DNA of 64,000 bases from Rhipicephalus microplus (lineage: Eukaryota > Arthropoda > Arachnida > Ixodida > Ixodidae). Numbering within the stretch: the stretch's first letter is position 1; the number at the start of each line of letters is the position of its first letter. The position numbers and the translations under genes are program-made. The notes under the pieces are model-generated. The model searched no databases. It was not told the origin of the DNA and worked only from the letters and a program-made list of their open reading frames with translations. Below, piece by piece: positions 9,887 through 21,532 of this stretch. The stretch covers positions 88,746,817-88,810,816 of the forward strand of contig NC_134702.1 of assembly GCF_043290135.1 (NCBI RefSeq). The letters are read 5' to 3'.

Positions 9887-11661
9887 GGCTCATGGAGACT
9901 TTTTTGGAGCTTCAAAAAAGTTGGCAAACGGTAATAAACCAGTGGCGTAGCCAGAAATTATTTATGTGGGATGTGGTCACACCGCCTCGACCGGTGAGAC
10001 GAGGGTGGAGCACGCTGAAATTTGAACCTCCTCTCTCCTACACTCCACGTCTCTTTAAAATGACGATCAGCGGTTGAATGGGCAGAATGTGTACATGTAT
10101 ATCAAAGTCACGAGACATCCCGCCTCATGCGTATATGCCAGTGAAGAGAGGAGGAGTAATTAAATTTTAAAAGTAAAGTAATCGCTATAAAATGCAGTAA
10201 ACGACAGGTACATGGCCACCAAATAATGAACTAGACTTCGAAAACGAATCATTGTGACGTGTACTCGACCATTCCTTCAAGTCGATGATGACTCCTCTTT
10301 ATGTGGAATGAGATGCAAACGCAGCAGGTTTTTGCACATAAATAACTCCTTTTCGCTTTCACTTATTTCCAGAGCTATTTTTTTACGGTCGATGTTTGTG
10401 ACTGCATGCTTATAGGAATAGTTTTTTTAGCTCTATATGCCAAGCAGCCCTGACGCATTGAAAGCTCTTAGTCGACATTTCTAACTTTACTGCGTGCGTC
10501 CAAGCATGCTTGCAATATGCTATAAGAATTTGTTTTGTAAGTTATGAAGCACGTTCCCAACTTGATTTCGCACGCGTTATTTTTCGGGTAGAATTTTTCG
10601 CAACTTTGCTTGACATTAGAGTTCCCTATGACTTTCGATAGCAATGAGGCACTCCAATCGTGGAGGTGATGTCGTGCACTCTGTTAGTGCTAGGTAATCA
10701 CTGTTGAGAAATATATACTTAGTCTCCAACGAAAATGCACCTGGGACTAGACTATATACTCACCTGGAAATAGCTCGTTACCTGCGTGTACCCACCAGTA
10801 AACTTATATACGCGCAAAAACGTATGGTGTTCCCTTTTTTGTTTTGTTTTTCATACCTCCCGTCGCTCTGCTCTTCAAAACGCCAGCGTTGCGGCAAAGA
10901 GTCTTCTGTTCTTAGCAAGCGTGCAGCCTTAATTTTTCTTTAGGTCAACATGTTCAAAGCTGTACATATATGCATATCGCCATGCAATATAAAAAGGCCA
11001 TGTATACACTGTTTTAACTAATACGCCCATTCAAGTTTGCCGCACTTACGCTGTCGTGAACAAAGGCAGCTTCGTTCCACGCAAAATCTTGAGTGATCCG
11101 TTCACTAGTGACGAAGGAATGAACTCCGGTTTCGTTTAGAGCATAGCGCACCATAATCGAATTCTCATAACGCGTGAACCTTGACGACAATTTCACAACA
11201 ACTGCCAGCGCATGCAACTTGTTTACTCAATGGCGCGGTAATGTGCACCATCTCTGACTGTCAGTTGTTTGTTTCTTGCATTGTGATGCGAGTCGCTGTA
11301 GATTTGTTTCTAGGTCAGTTCTGTGAGCGCTTTACAATGCATTGGTACCCCTAGAAGATGTTTTTTTTTCCTTCTGTCCCTTTCCTTTTTTCTAAGATCT
11401 CACCGTCGCTTTCAAAAATTAAAGTAATATATGCCCGGAGGTGGTCTGGCTCCGTCCCCACGTTACTTGTTTTACTACGATGAGAAAAGAATCCAGCACA
11501 ATTTCTTATCATGCAACTGCTTCATTTTTTCGATGAGAAAATTTTCAAAACGGTGTTCAATTGCATCATAATGGAAGTAAAGTTTCAAATTTTCAATTCT
11601 TTGGAGCATTAGGTCCTTGTATATATCCTTTCTGTGGTAAAGAAATATTTAAATGATTCAG
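9887..11661 (+). other. 3' part of tandem unit 2 and truncated unit 3, no gene
   Basis: Non-coding repeat sequence, alignable base by base with 5376-6137 plus 7811-8616. The unit border is at about 11390, after which only the first ~270 bases of a third unit remain. The truncation point is within AAATGATTCAG at 11661, where an 18-bp palindrome begins. Confidence 0.75.
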
Positions 11662-11697
11662 AAAAGAACAGAAGCTTAAAAGCTTCTGTTCTTTTCT
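11660..11697. repeat. Perfect 18-bp inverted repeat at the array end
   Basis: AGAAAAGAACAGAAGCTT (11660-11677), two bases AA, then its exact reverse complement (11680-11697). It starts at the exact point where array unit 3 stops. Confidence 0.95.
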
Positions 11698-13849
11698 TCA
11701 AAGCGAAACCGAAACGCGGCAGTAAACAAAGCCACAAGTGCGATTTTAGACCCGAAACAACGAACACTTGGGAAATACGTGTACTACCCACCATCCCCAT
11801 GGTCGCTGAACGATCGCAGCGCCAGAGTCTCCGCTAGTTAACTTTAAAAAACTCTGTGGCCTACCTTTCTGTAGTCCTGTCAACGTAAATGGACGAAGTG
11901 GACGCAAATCAATATATAGATAGTTTTTGTAGCATATTTTTTCAGCGTTATGCTCTTTATTCTTGTGCTGTTTGCCACACCGCTGAACAATAAACTTGTG
12001 CGCACTACAGCTGCCCCTACTACATTTTTCAGTAGGATGATTTACGTTTAGACCACCATATTTTATTTATCTGGTTAAGTAATATGATGAGTATTTTGGT
12101 AGCCCTTTGTAAGGCTGTGATTAGCCAGCACGTCTGAGTGTGTTGCAACTTCGTCACTAGACAACACTTCGGTGTGCCTTTAGCCCTTAGGGCATAGTAA
12201 AGACATGTAATAATACCTCGCATACAAGAATACAAGCCAGCATACAAGCAAAGTTTGCCGGATGAGCCGAATATTCTGTCGCACTTGTGTGTGCGTGTGT
12301 GTGTGTGTGTCTATGTGTGTGTTTGTGTGCTCGCTTACGTGTGGGTGCGTGGCTGTGTGTTCATAGCAGAACGTGCGATGGTTCAATAGAAATGTTAGTC
12401 TCTGGCTTGAGTACTCTGGAAAGGGGAGTGGGGATTGAAAGAGTGCTGAATGACGATGGTAAGGTCGGGAGATAAGACGATGGATTTGTTAGGCGGGGGT
12501 CCCTATACATATGTGCATCCTGTTCAATGGCTTTAAAAACGTGACCATGGCTCCTATAAATACAGTTTAGAGCATATGCTGCTGGTGTCGGGCCAAGGAT
12601 TCTAAAAACAATGTACTTATCCACTACACACACGCATGGTCTACGTTGCCTTCATTGCTGATCTAAGAGACACTGTACATACCTTACAAGTTAGTCTTTC
12701 CAAACAGAATGACTAAATTAAATATACAAAATAAAATATGCATGTTTTAATTATGATGGTACTGTTGACCTGACGCGTTGGAGCCACATAAACGGTAACA
12801 ATACCTTTCTTGCACAACAATGCTTTTATTTGGTGCACTATTACTAGAAAGCCGCCTTCCTATATCGGCTGTCCTTCCCTCCGTAGATCTCAATACTCTG
12901 ATTGTCGATATTCATAACAACAATATGAAAATTTGGGTGCCAGCCCTACTGCACGATATATTTGAAGCGTGGCAGATGAGGGAGAGATCAAAGATGCTTC
13001 GAACAAAAACATGCTTAGCTGTTTGGGAACCCTCTATGCACTCTAACCAAGCTTACCGTCACAAGTGATCAGGCGCGAATGCAATATTATCGTTTATTTA
13101 TACATACAATGTGACAAAAAAATAGACCCCTTCTCCGAAGCAGTACCTGCTACTGTACAACGAATCATAACTCACACTCATGTTTGTCATATGTATATAC
13201 CGTTCAATGTAACCAAGGACTTGATGAGTCCGTGCTACGAGTTTCTTTAGCGGCTGCTGCACATATTGGCTATACACATCTTGAAAAAGCGCATTGCTAT
13301 GCTGCAAAAAGCCACCAGAAAGCGAAAAGTCACTCATGGCAACCCTGAAGTCCGTGCCTTTTCAAGATAGCCGTCCTGGATCTCGCGGGCCACTTCCAGA
13401 AGCAGGAAAGGTGATCCTCGGCTCGCTATGTATTAGCAAGCCAGCGCCGCATGGTGCTGGAAAGTGTGACATTAAGTCGACCGGCAAAAAACTGCGCATC
13501 ATTGCACGAGGCTCGCCGTTGAAGTGCTTTCTGAGTGCCCCTGGTTATGTGGCGTAGATCAGGCCGAGGACTTGAAGCTAGCGCATGTACAAGCCTAAAA
13601 GGAGCACAAAACACTTGCCTCGCCGACGCCCCCAGCGTAGCCCTTGCGCACAGTCAAAGGTGACAGCGGGACACGACCGGAAGGCGTTTCGCGAAGAAGG
13701 CACAGATACGGAGCGAAAGCGCTTTTCGAATATGCTCGCGGCCGTGAATGACGATGTCGCACGCATTTCGCAGGAAGCCCGCAAGTCCGAAACGGTGCTT
13801 CTCAAACACAAACACCAGGTCTTCGCCGTCCCCCTGTGCACTGCGCTTC
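11698..13849. other. No recognised gene; GT-rich repeat at 12284-12360
   Basis: I recognise no coding family here on either strand. The only clear structure is an impure (GT)n tract at about 12284-12360. Short open frames occur (for example 12820-13068 plus and 13098-13337 minus) but have no motif, no neighbour support and no repeat partner in the window, so I do not call them genes. Confidence 0.5.
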
Positions 13850-14095
13850 GAGGTGGTGATGCCACAGTCATCCTGTGCGATGTGAGCGCGGTGTCGATAG
13901 GCGGTGTCCCGATGTGAAGACTTGCGTAGTCTTCTGTTTTCAAGACACTTTACGCCAAACATGAGAGCCAACAATGCCTCGGTCGCACTTGTGGTAAGCT
14001 GGCGAAAGACGCGAAAAACATTTGCTGAGAACTGCAGGTCGAAGAATTGCTGCAGAGGCTTCATTATGATGACGAGTAAGCGAACGTGGAATGCT
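13850..14095 (+). repeat. Unclassified dispersed repeat, copy 1
   Basis: About 245 bases starting GATGCCACAGTCATCCTGTG match 25040-25285 in the same orientation, with roughly one difference every eight to ten bases. Shared anchors include GTCTTCTGTTTTCAAGAC/GTCTTTTGTTTTCAAGAC and GCTGAGAACTGCAGGTCGAA. The minus strand is open over much of both copies (LQFSA..RVFRQLTTS.TEALLA), suggesting a coding origin, but I do not recognise the family. Confidence 0.75.
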
Positions 14096-15394
14096 GTTGT
14101 TGTTGTTGTTCACCTATTGTTAGTGGCGCATACCCACTCTGGAGATTGGCCAAGAATCGAGTGGTTTTAAATATTACTGTTCATATTTCGAATAATGGAG
14201 GTATAACAAAAAGATCACCGATAGCCTAGGAAAGTGTAGGGCTTAATGTATTGCATACAAATATATACATAAACTAATTTATTCTTGGAATGGAGCAATT
14301 ATCTAATTTATATGTATATATTTAGGTGGAGATGTTAGGATAAAGAAAGCGGTTAATTATTCAACCTATTAGTTTTACCAATATAGTCCCAGACGGCCGC
14401 GCATACTGTCGCATTAGAGAAACCAGAAATGGAAGCTCTAAAACACAAAAAGAAAGGCACAGAAAAGTCCTTAGCAATACCACGTAAAGGAATTTCTAAA
14501 AGGGTTTTTCGTAATGTGTTAAACCGCCTGCAGGTCAAAAGAAATGATCTATTCTTTCCAGTTCATCACAGAATGCGCACAGTGGCAAAGGTGCCTGAGC
14601 AGACCTGTGTTTATAGAAATATAGATTCGGTATCTGTCAACGCAGTCTTGTGATAGCTACTTCTTGATTTCGAGTGCGGCAAAAGTCTCTCCGCCAGGGA
14701 TATAATAAATGGTGATATCCTGTAGCGTTTGTTAGTGCTGAACCTTTAAAATCTTCCATAAGCGTACGTCTGCGGAATGAAGCAGCCGTCACATAAGCGG
14801 ATGATGTGACGGCTCCTGATGTGACGGCTGATGTGACGGCTGATTTCGTCCAGCTGTAAGAAAACTTACAGCTGGACGAAAAGTAGCGCATGCTGATTTT
14901 ACCGAAGCCGTCTTTTTTACTACCCACCATGGTGGTCCAACAGTTGTGTTTCTCAATTTCTTACTCAAATCGTTGTCGTATTTCGATGTAGGAGGGAATG
15001 CTCGAAGTCCCTGCAATTGATACAGCTGAATGCTAGAGACCCAAAGTGGTAAAATTTATGGAGCGCCCGACTACGGCATCTCTTACAAGCATATTGTGGT
15101 TTTCGGATGTTTAACCTCCTCCTATCCATCACTAACAACTATGTTTTTAACGCTGTTTGGAAAATTTCAATCCCAGAACAACGTCAGTTAACTTTTTTCC
15201 TTGAGTTTGAGCAGGCACCTATGGTTGATACTACACTTTCCAGCTGAAGACGCCTCTACGTTCCCGGTAAAGAACAGAGAATATGCAGTTATGGTTTACC
15301 GATAGCGTGATAGTGAATGTTAAGAAAATGGTGTTACCGTGCAGCAATCTTTCGTTGCGGGCAGCGTCTCATAAGTAAGTGGGATAGCGTTTAC
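14096..15394. other. No recognised gene; hairpin and small repeats
   Basis: Holds three imperfect TGATGTGACGGCT repeats at about 14803-14843, a perfect hairpin at 14844-14881, and a degenerate piece of the tick SINE (GACTACGGCATCTC..., about 15058-15112). The rest shows no coding motif. Confidence 0.5.
14844..14881. repeat. Perfect 17-bp inverted repeat with AAAA loop
   Basis: TTTCGTCCAGCTGTAAG at 14844-14860, loop AAAA, then the exact reverse complement at 14865-14881. It directly follows short GTGACGGCT tandem repeats. Confidence 0.95.
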
Positions 15395-15954
15395 CTGGTG
15401 TACGTGCCTCAGCTATCGAATGGTTGAGAATTAAGAAAGTCGGAAAAGAAAAGAAACCGTGATTGTCTGGTTGTGTTTTGGCATCAAGCATTTTGGGAAG
15501 CTTATTTCAGTAATACTGAGAATAAATAAATATATACCATGCACCAAATCCAAAAAAAAACTTTGTTGCCAATTTGTTTACATCGATATTGCAGTTAGGC
15601 CTAAACGATTTCAAAATAGTAATTTATCTTGAAAATTACACTCACTTATTCGTAATGCTCAGTCATCGAAGCTAACTGAAGGCAAGCGAAGCCACTCTAA
15701 AAAGTCATTTGCTGTGAACAAAGTGTATGTTTCTACAACTACACGCTAACTTACTCCGAAGTGGGCGTCCGAAAGCGTCGCGTTGTTTTACGCACACTAC
15801 GTATACCAACGCTAACATGGTAAGGTTGAAGCTGAAAAGCAGCTAGCACGCATGCTAATCAGTACGGGCAACGTACGTATCTGCCCATGTGCACTTCGAT
15901 CCTGCTATCACGATTCACCCGGTATCCCGGTAAGCCCAGTGTGCTATCACTATG

Positions 15955-16230
15955 TTATTTTTTCCGGGCGGACTTGCATTTCACGGTGAGTGTTCAAAAG
16001 AACGATGCCAACCAATCTTTCATTTGTTGTTGTAGCTCTCAGGTCTAATTTTTAGTGGTATCAGCAATGAAAAAGAGCGTTTCGCTTCAGCGATGCTGAT
16101 GGGCAGGGTCGCCAGAATCTTTAGCAGATGGTGCACGTTTGGGAACAGTATCTTTTGGCAATGGTCAACCTTATGCATCGCAGACATGTTAAGGTTTCTC
16201 ACTTGTCTCGCTTCTTTGTCGGAGCCCGTA
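15955..16230 (-). pseudogene. hAT transposase C-terminal (dimerisation) remnant
   Basis: The minus strand reads FPNVHHLLKILATLPIS followed by AEAKRSFSLL at about 16170-16080, then after a frame slip TTNERLVGIVLLNTHRE near 16030-15970. This is the hallmark end of hAT-superfamily transposases (hydrophobic LPIS/AERSFS block then a NERL...LLNIH block). Only the tail is left, with frame breaks, so it is a relic. The sister copy at about 34640-34440 shows the same motif. Confidence 0.75.
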
Positions 16231-17849
16231 TGCTACCAAGTCGCCTTACAAACCCAAAGTTGAGATATTGTTCGACTAGACGTCAGAAAACTTCTCGGCA
16301 GTGGAAAGAGTGGCAGATTCAAAAGTAGGAAAAAAAGGAAAAGAATGGGGAAAAAAGGAAAGGGACCGAAAAAAAAGCATCTTCTAGGGGTGCCGATGCA
16401 TTGTAAAGCGCTCACAGAACTCACCTAGCAATAAAAATACAGCGACTCGCATCAGAATGCAAGAAACAGAACACTGACAGGCATAGAAGGTGCACATTAC
16501 CGCGTAAATAAGTAAACAAGTTGCATGCGCTGGCAGTTGTTGTGAAATTGTCCTCAAAGTTCACGTGTTCTGAGAAATCGATTATGGTGCACTATGCTCT
16601 AAACGAAACCGGAGTTCATTCCTTCGTCACTAGTGAACCGATCACTCAAGATTTTGTGTGGCACGAGGCTGCCTTTCTTCACGCCAGCGTAAGTGCAGCA
16701 AACATGAATGCGCGTACTAGTTAAAACAGTGTATACATGGCCTTTCTATACTGCATGGCGATATGCATATATGTACAGCTTTGAACATGTTGACCTAAAG
16801 AAAAATTAAGGCTGCACGCTTGCTAAGAACAGAAGACTCTTTGCCGCAACGCTGGCGTTTTGAAGAGCAGAGCGACGGGAGTTACGAAAAACAAAACAAA
16901 AAAGAGAACACCATACGTTTTTGCGCGTATATAAGTTTACTGGTGGGTACACGCCGGTAACGAGCTATTTCTAGGTGAGTACATAGTCTAGTCCCAGGTG
17001 CATTTTCGTTTGAGACTAAGTAAACATTTCTCAACAGTGATTACCTTGCCCTAACAGATTTCATGACATTACCTCTACAATTGTAGTGCTTTATTGCCAT
17101 CGAAAGTCACAGGGAACCCTAATGTGAAGCAAGGTCGCGAGAAATTCTACCCGAAAAATAACGCGTGCGAAATCAAGTTGCCAACCTGCTGCATAACTTA
17201 CAACATTTCCTATTGCGTATTGCAAGCATGCTTGGACGCACGCAGTAAAGTAAGAAATGTCGACTAAGAGGTTTCAATGCGTCATGGCTGCTTGGCATAT
17301 AGAGCTTAAAAAAACTATTACTATAAACATACAGTCACAGACATCGACCGTAAATAAAATTGCTCAGGAAATAAGTGAAAGCGAAAAGCAGTTATCAATG
17401 TGCAGATACCTGTTGCGTTTGCATCTCATTCCACATAAGGCGGAGCCATCATTGACCCTAAAGAATGGTCGAGTACACGTCACAATGACCCGTTTTTGAT
17501 GTCGAGTTCATTAAATATGGCCATGTACCTGTCATTTACTGCATTTTATAGCGATTACTTTACTTTTATTATTTACTTACTCCTCCTCTCTTCTCAGGAA
17601 TATACGCATGAGGCGGGATGTCTCATGACTTTGATATGCATTTACACAATCTGCCCAAACTACCGGTGATAGTCACGTCACAGAGACCCTGAGTGTAGGA
17701 GGAAGGAGGTTCAGGCTTAAGCGTGCTCCACCCTCCTCTCCCTAGTCGGGTCGGTGTGACCACATCCCACATAAATATTGTCTGGCTACGCCACTGGTTT
17801 ATTAACGGTTTGCCAACATTTATAAGCTCCAAAAAAGTCTCCATGAGCC

Positions 17850-18707
17850 CTAGCAGTTCATGATGCCCTTGTAGTCGCATCGAAACATTTTCCTTATCGC
17901 TGGGTTATTTTGCAGTATTCAACCATGAAAGTCTTGCAGTCTCTCGAGTAGCGCTGCGTACTGCTGAGATTCCTCCACGCTTGAGTCTTCGCCAAGTAGG
18001 GATAAGGCTACACTTTCGTACTTGTCATATTTTTCTACAAAGATCTTAATCACAGCCATCTGCAGGTCCTGCGGGGACAACGAGTTTCCGAGGAGGCAAG
18101 CATCGAGTTCGTCGAACACCGCAACACTTACGGTCTGGGAGCGCAGTTTAACGTTGCAACCGATCATCTTTTCAAGCCAAGTTTCGAACTCCCGTCCCAG
18201 TGCAGGTTCGTTGGCCAACGGCTGCTAGATAAGCAACGACTGGATTGAAACCACCGCCGTCTTGATGGTCATCTCCGGGTTCCACGAGGGTCCGTGAAAC
18301 GTGCCCGGAACGCTGAGCGAGACGAGCCCACTGCTCTACAGGTTCGGATTGAAGCGCACCCTTCCGCCGTCTGTCGTCATAAAGCGTACCTGCGGTGGAC
18401 AGGCTGGGTTGCCGAGAGGGAACTTGAGCTGGGAATGGAACAAGCCTCCCATGCACGGCGTGTTATCGGGTACCACGATGACGGCGTGGACGTAGGTGAC
18501 GTTGCCTTTTTCGGGCTCGACGAAGATTCCTGGCACAGGGTTGTCACTGATGTTCTTGAGGTCATGGCTGAGTCTCAGCAGACACAGCGCCGACGGCTGC
18601 TTGGGCTGGGCCAACGTGGTCTCCAAATTACACGTAGCTGCACTTCCCCGAGGTTCGTCTATGGCGGAATAAGGGGCGGCGGTGGCTGTGAGCGGACGTT
18701 GCTGCAT
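17850..18707 (-). pseudogene. UBE2Z-like E2 pseudogene, copy 3
   Basis: Minus-strand copy with ATG at 18707-18705. UBC motifs: LLRLSHDLKNI, VPDNTPCMGGLFHSQ, PPQVRFMTTDGGRVRFNPN (retaining the NPN-like element that copies 1 and 2 have as NRK). A TAG at 18336-18338 replaces the Tyr after NPNL. The active-site position is Ser (TCG on the minus strand at 18320-18318). Another stop follows SIQSLLI, then the C-terminal region is long and open (PLANEPALGREFETWLEK, VAVFDELDACLLGNSL, FVEKYDKYESVALSLLGEDSS) with no 26-bp deletion. This copy therefore shows the ancestral layout of the full gene best, although it is clearly dead. Confidence 0.85.
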
Positions 18708-18829
18708 TCTGGTGGCCGTTTGCGCTGATGATGGTACTATACAATGGCTCCCATCCACTATGACGGATTGACCAAGAAAAGAGTTATTCATAATTAAAGT
18801 GATCACGTAATATTTGTATGACTAATTAA

Positions 18830-20052
18830 GCACGATACTTAGAATAAATAATGATGCTAATCAAGGTGACAGCCACCTCGATTGATTTAGACATTTCTGT
18901 ACCGCAGAGCGGAGATCTACAAGGACCTTATGCTCCTAAGGTTTGAATATTTGAAACTTTACTTCCAATATAATGCAATTGAACACCGTTTTGGAAAATT
19001 TTCTCGTCAAAAAACTGAAGTGGTTGCATGATAAGAAATTGTGCTGGATTCCTTTCCCATCGTAGTAAAACAAGCAACGTGGGTACGGAGCCAGACCACC
19101 TCTGGGCATATAATACTTTCATTTTTGAAAGCGACAGTGAGATCTTGTAAAAATAACTGCCTTTTGTCGTGTTGAACAAAAACTCATTGGCCAAGGAAAC
19201 AAGAGGTGTTGATACTCGTTAATATGAGTGATTGATGTTTTTTTGAGTGTCTTGCAATTTGGCACGCCTTTTTAATCTGTCACGATTTATGAGAGTTTTT
19301 GTCGGTATAATTGAGAATAGCGGAACACAGAGAGTAGCTTTCGCCAGAGCTTGCGCGATTTAATTTGTTTTTATCGCTTTGTGGCCTGTTACCCAGATTA
19401 ACCTGGTTACAGTTACGTGGATAGGGACTAGAAAATGAAAACTACGTGATAAGTGACAGTCGCGTTTTGGGGGCTATGCTGAGCACAAAACGAAAGAATA
19501 AGTAACTATTTGTGGCCATAATATATGTCGATGGGGAGCTTTCTTATTTCTATTACAATCGCCAGATTTTCCGCGTAAAATCTTGATAAGAATTTTGGAA
19601 GTGCTGTAATGAAAATTACTAATTGAGGGTCTCAAAGATAATACCAATGCTGGATTTTCTCTCAAATGTGAGACACCTAATAATGTTTGTTCCATTTATC
19701 CCCTCTAAAATACTGTGCAAAAACCCATTTCATCCCTGGTAATCAAGGAACGAAGGAAAATAACTTTATTTTTATTCTATAGAATGCGACAGTTTCCCGC
19801 ATCTGGCTGAGCCCCACGGTGACACCGGTAAGGCAACTTTATCGAGTGATTGGGATATGTATAGTCAAAATGACTCAGAGGTACTGTCTTTCATGACTAA
19901 TGGAAGGAACTTCATTCACTTTAACATCGACTGGTTGAGCTACGTACAACAAGTGCTTGTACGTAGCTCAGCTTAGTGTCATAAAACCGAGGCCAATAAG
20001 AAAATTTAAGCCTCGCTGATACTTAAAAATTGTTTTTAATTTTATCGTATAT
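18830..20052 (-). pseudogene. I-group LINE C-terminal remnant (RNase H region)
   Basis: Minus-strand relic aligned with the better-preserved copies at 54600-54100 and 62823-63293, where the RNase H motif WVPGHKEIKTNEIAHALAKA is readable. Here the same stretch (about 19340-19420) is more decayed. Beyond it, the end of the coding part (LLRWERNPAQFLIMQPLQFFDEKIFQNG) leads into the E2-like gene ~150 bases later. LINEs of the I/R1/LOA group carry such an RNase H after the RT, hence the assignment. Confidence 0.65.
19936..19970. repeat. 14-bp inverted repeat private to this copy
   Basis: TGAGCTACGTACAA (19936-19949), loop CAAGTGC, then TTGTACGTAGCTCA (19957-19970). Sister copies near 37850, 55040 and 62260 have only the right-hand arm, so the left arm arose by a local template switch in this copy. 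Confidence 0.85.
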
Positions 20053-20202
20053 TGTAAGCACAATGTGGACAACGTTTGACATTCATCTTGTTCATCTGTA
20101 TATAATCATCATCACGAAGAACGTCGTCTTCGTTCGAAGGGTTGATCAGGCGATTTGGCCTAAAAAACGCCGTGGAAATTGCAACGCTGCTCCTGTCTTA
20201 CA
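20053..20202 (+). repeat. 5' LTR and primer-binding site of LTR-2
   Basis: A 150-bp LTR with TGTAAGCACA at its start and TGTCTTACA at its end (TGTAAG...CTTACA terminal inverted repeat). It is followed after GAG by TGGTCGACGCTGC at 20206, which starts with TGG as a sequence complementary to a tRNA 3' CCA end should. No second LTR is present to confirm the borders. Confidence 0.75.
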
Positions 20203-20298
20203 GAGTGGTCGACGCTGCTTCGATCCCCAAGTCCTCTCCGACGTCACATTCCCCTGGAGCTTCGTTAGGGTCGCCGCTTGCTTCACCCGTCCGCTGTC

Positions 20299-21473
20299 AT
20301 GGCTCAAGAACCGCTGCCCGGAACATCCAGCATCCTTGTCCTACAAACCATTTCTGCGTGGATCGTCAACGCCCGGCAGCGCAACCCACCCATCTTCTGT
20401 AGTCTTCCACGCGACGACGTCGAGGTATGGCTAAAAGAATACGACATGACCAGTGTTTATAACCAATAGGATGAGCCTCAAAAGCTTCGTCACGTCGCCT
20501 TCTATCTCTCCTATGCCGCGAAAACGTGGTTTTTCAACCACGAGAGCAGCTTCCCGGATTGGCCTACTTTTGCTCAACAAGTCCGTAGGATTTTTCGGAA
20601 ACCGAACATCCATTCCGAAGTGTCAAAACGAAAGCTCGATGGGCGTGCCCAGCATCCCGGGGAGACCTACACTTCGCACATTGAAGACGTCCTTGCCCTT
20701 TGCCACCGCGTGAACTCGGCGATGACAGAAGCTGATTGCGTTCGCCACATCATCAAAGGGATAGGCCATGTCACGTTTAAACTCTGGCTGTTAAAAACCC
20801 CACCACCGTTGAGGACGTCATCACGACATGTCAGCATCTTGATGAACTCCAAGCCATTCGATTGCACCCAGACTAACCAGATGCCAGTGACAGCCGGCCT
20901 TCCTCGGACGCGGATTTGCGCGCGCTGATTCACACTCTGATTCACAAAAAACTTCAAGCGCAAGGGTTGTCATGTGCACCCGCCCCTCGGCCTCACTCTC
21001 AATCTGCTGGTCTGCGCGACATCATCAAAGAGGAGCTCTCATCTATGGCTGTTGCTGTCCCATCAAACTCTACGGTGCCACCAACACCACCCACGACGTA
21101 TGCGCAAGTTGCTGCGATGCCACCTGCCTTGGTTCAGCACGCGCATCCTGTTTCTGCGCAGTCCAACGTAGCAGCATTTGCACCACACTCACCTGTCCCA
21201 GCGCCAGTACCAGCGGCTGTGACAGCTCAAGCACACTACACTGCCTGGCGCTCGCCTCACCCAATACGTTGCTATTGTGGAATTCGCGGCCATATTTCAC
21301 GATTTTGCCGCGAGCGCCAACAGGACGAACGCCGTAGCTACGATGTTTACGAAAGGGATTCGGAGCCATCCCCGAACCAGTACCAGCGACGCCCTACGAC
21401 TCGTTCCTTCTCTCCGACTTCTCCACTCGCTGCACCTCGCCCCGGCTATCCCGGACGCCGCCGGTCCCCTTAA
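20299..21473 (+). pseudogene. gag: Gag of LTR-2
   Basis: The structural protein of the particle. The ATG at 20299 (MAQEPLPG) corresponds to the start chosen for LTR-3 gag. Visible: RDDVEVWLKEYD near 20415, a TAG at 20467, AAKTWFFNHESSFPDWPTF near 20520, TYTSHIEDVLALCHRV near 20670, then a frame change near 20780. The C-terminal part (20916-21473) has a CCHC zinc knuckle, CYCGIRGHISRFC, near 21270 and an Arg/Ser/Pro-rich tail. At least one stop and one frameshift break it. Confidence 0.82.
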
Positions 21474-21532
21474 TCTCTGCGACGCTCCACATATCCTCTG
21501 AGACCGGCTGTACCTACTTCTGACTACCACTC

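Larger units (their letters stand above)
3058..11661 (+). repeat. Tandem array of a ~2.8 kb unit carrying a UBE2Z-like pseudogene
   Basis: Direct comparison shows head-to-tail units. A partial unit runs 3058-4030, full units 4031-8616 and 8617-11390, and a truncated unit 11391-11661. The unit border is the join CTTTCCTTTT / CCAAGATCTCACCG, seen at about 4030, 8616 and 11390. The first full unit is 4,586 bp but contains a ~1.67 kb Helentron-like insertion and a SINE fragment; without them it is ~2.86 kb, close to the 2,774 bp of the second. In dispersed copies elsewhere the two sides of this border are not joined to each other but continue into LINE sequence and into hAT sequence. The array therefore looks like a tandem duplication of an internal slice of the longer repeat. 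Confidence 0.9.
15395..20052 (-). repeat. Dispersed LINE/E2/hAT mosaic repeat, copy A
   Basis: Read on the minus strand this repeat has LINE C-terminal sequence (20052 down to about 18830), the UBE2Z-like gene (18707-17850), the common non-coding middle, and hAT-transposase tail sequence (about 16330-15960). The same order recurs at 38251-33815 (minus), and partly at 55444-52622 (minus) and 61881-64000 (plus). The copy stops at 20052 where the LTR of LTR-2 begins; sister copies continue beyond that point, so LTR-2 appears to have inserted into it. The left border is where similarity to 33815 begins (GCTATCGAATGGTTGAGAATT). Confidence 0.82.

Noticed and set aside
12820..13068. Possible small gene MLLFGALLLESRLPISAVLP...
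   Set aside because: No domain, no codon or splice support and no repeat partner; of a length expected by chance.
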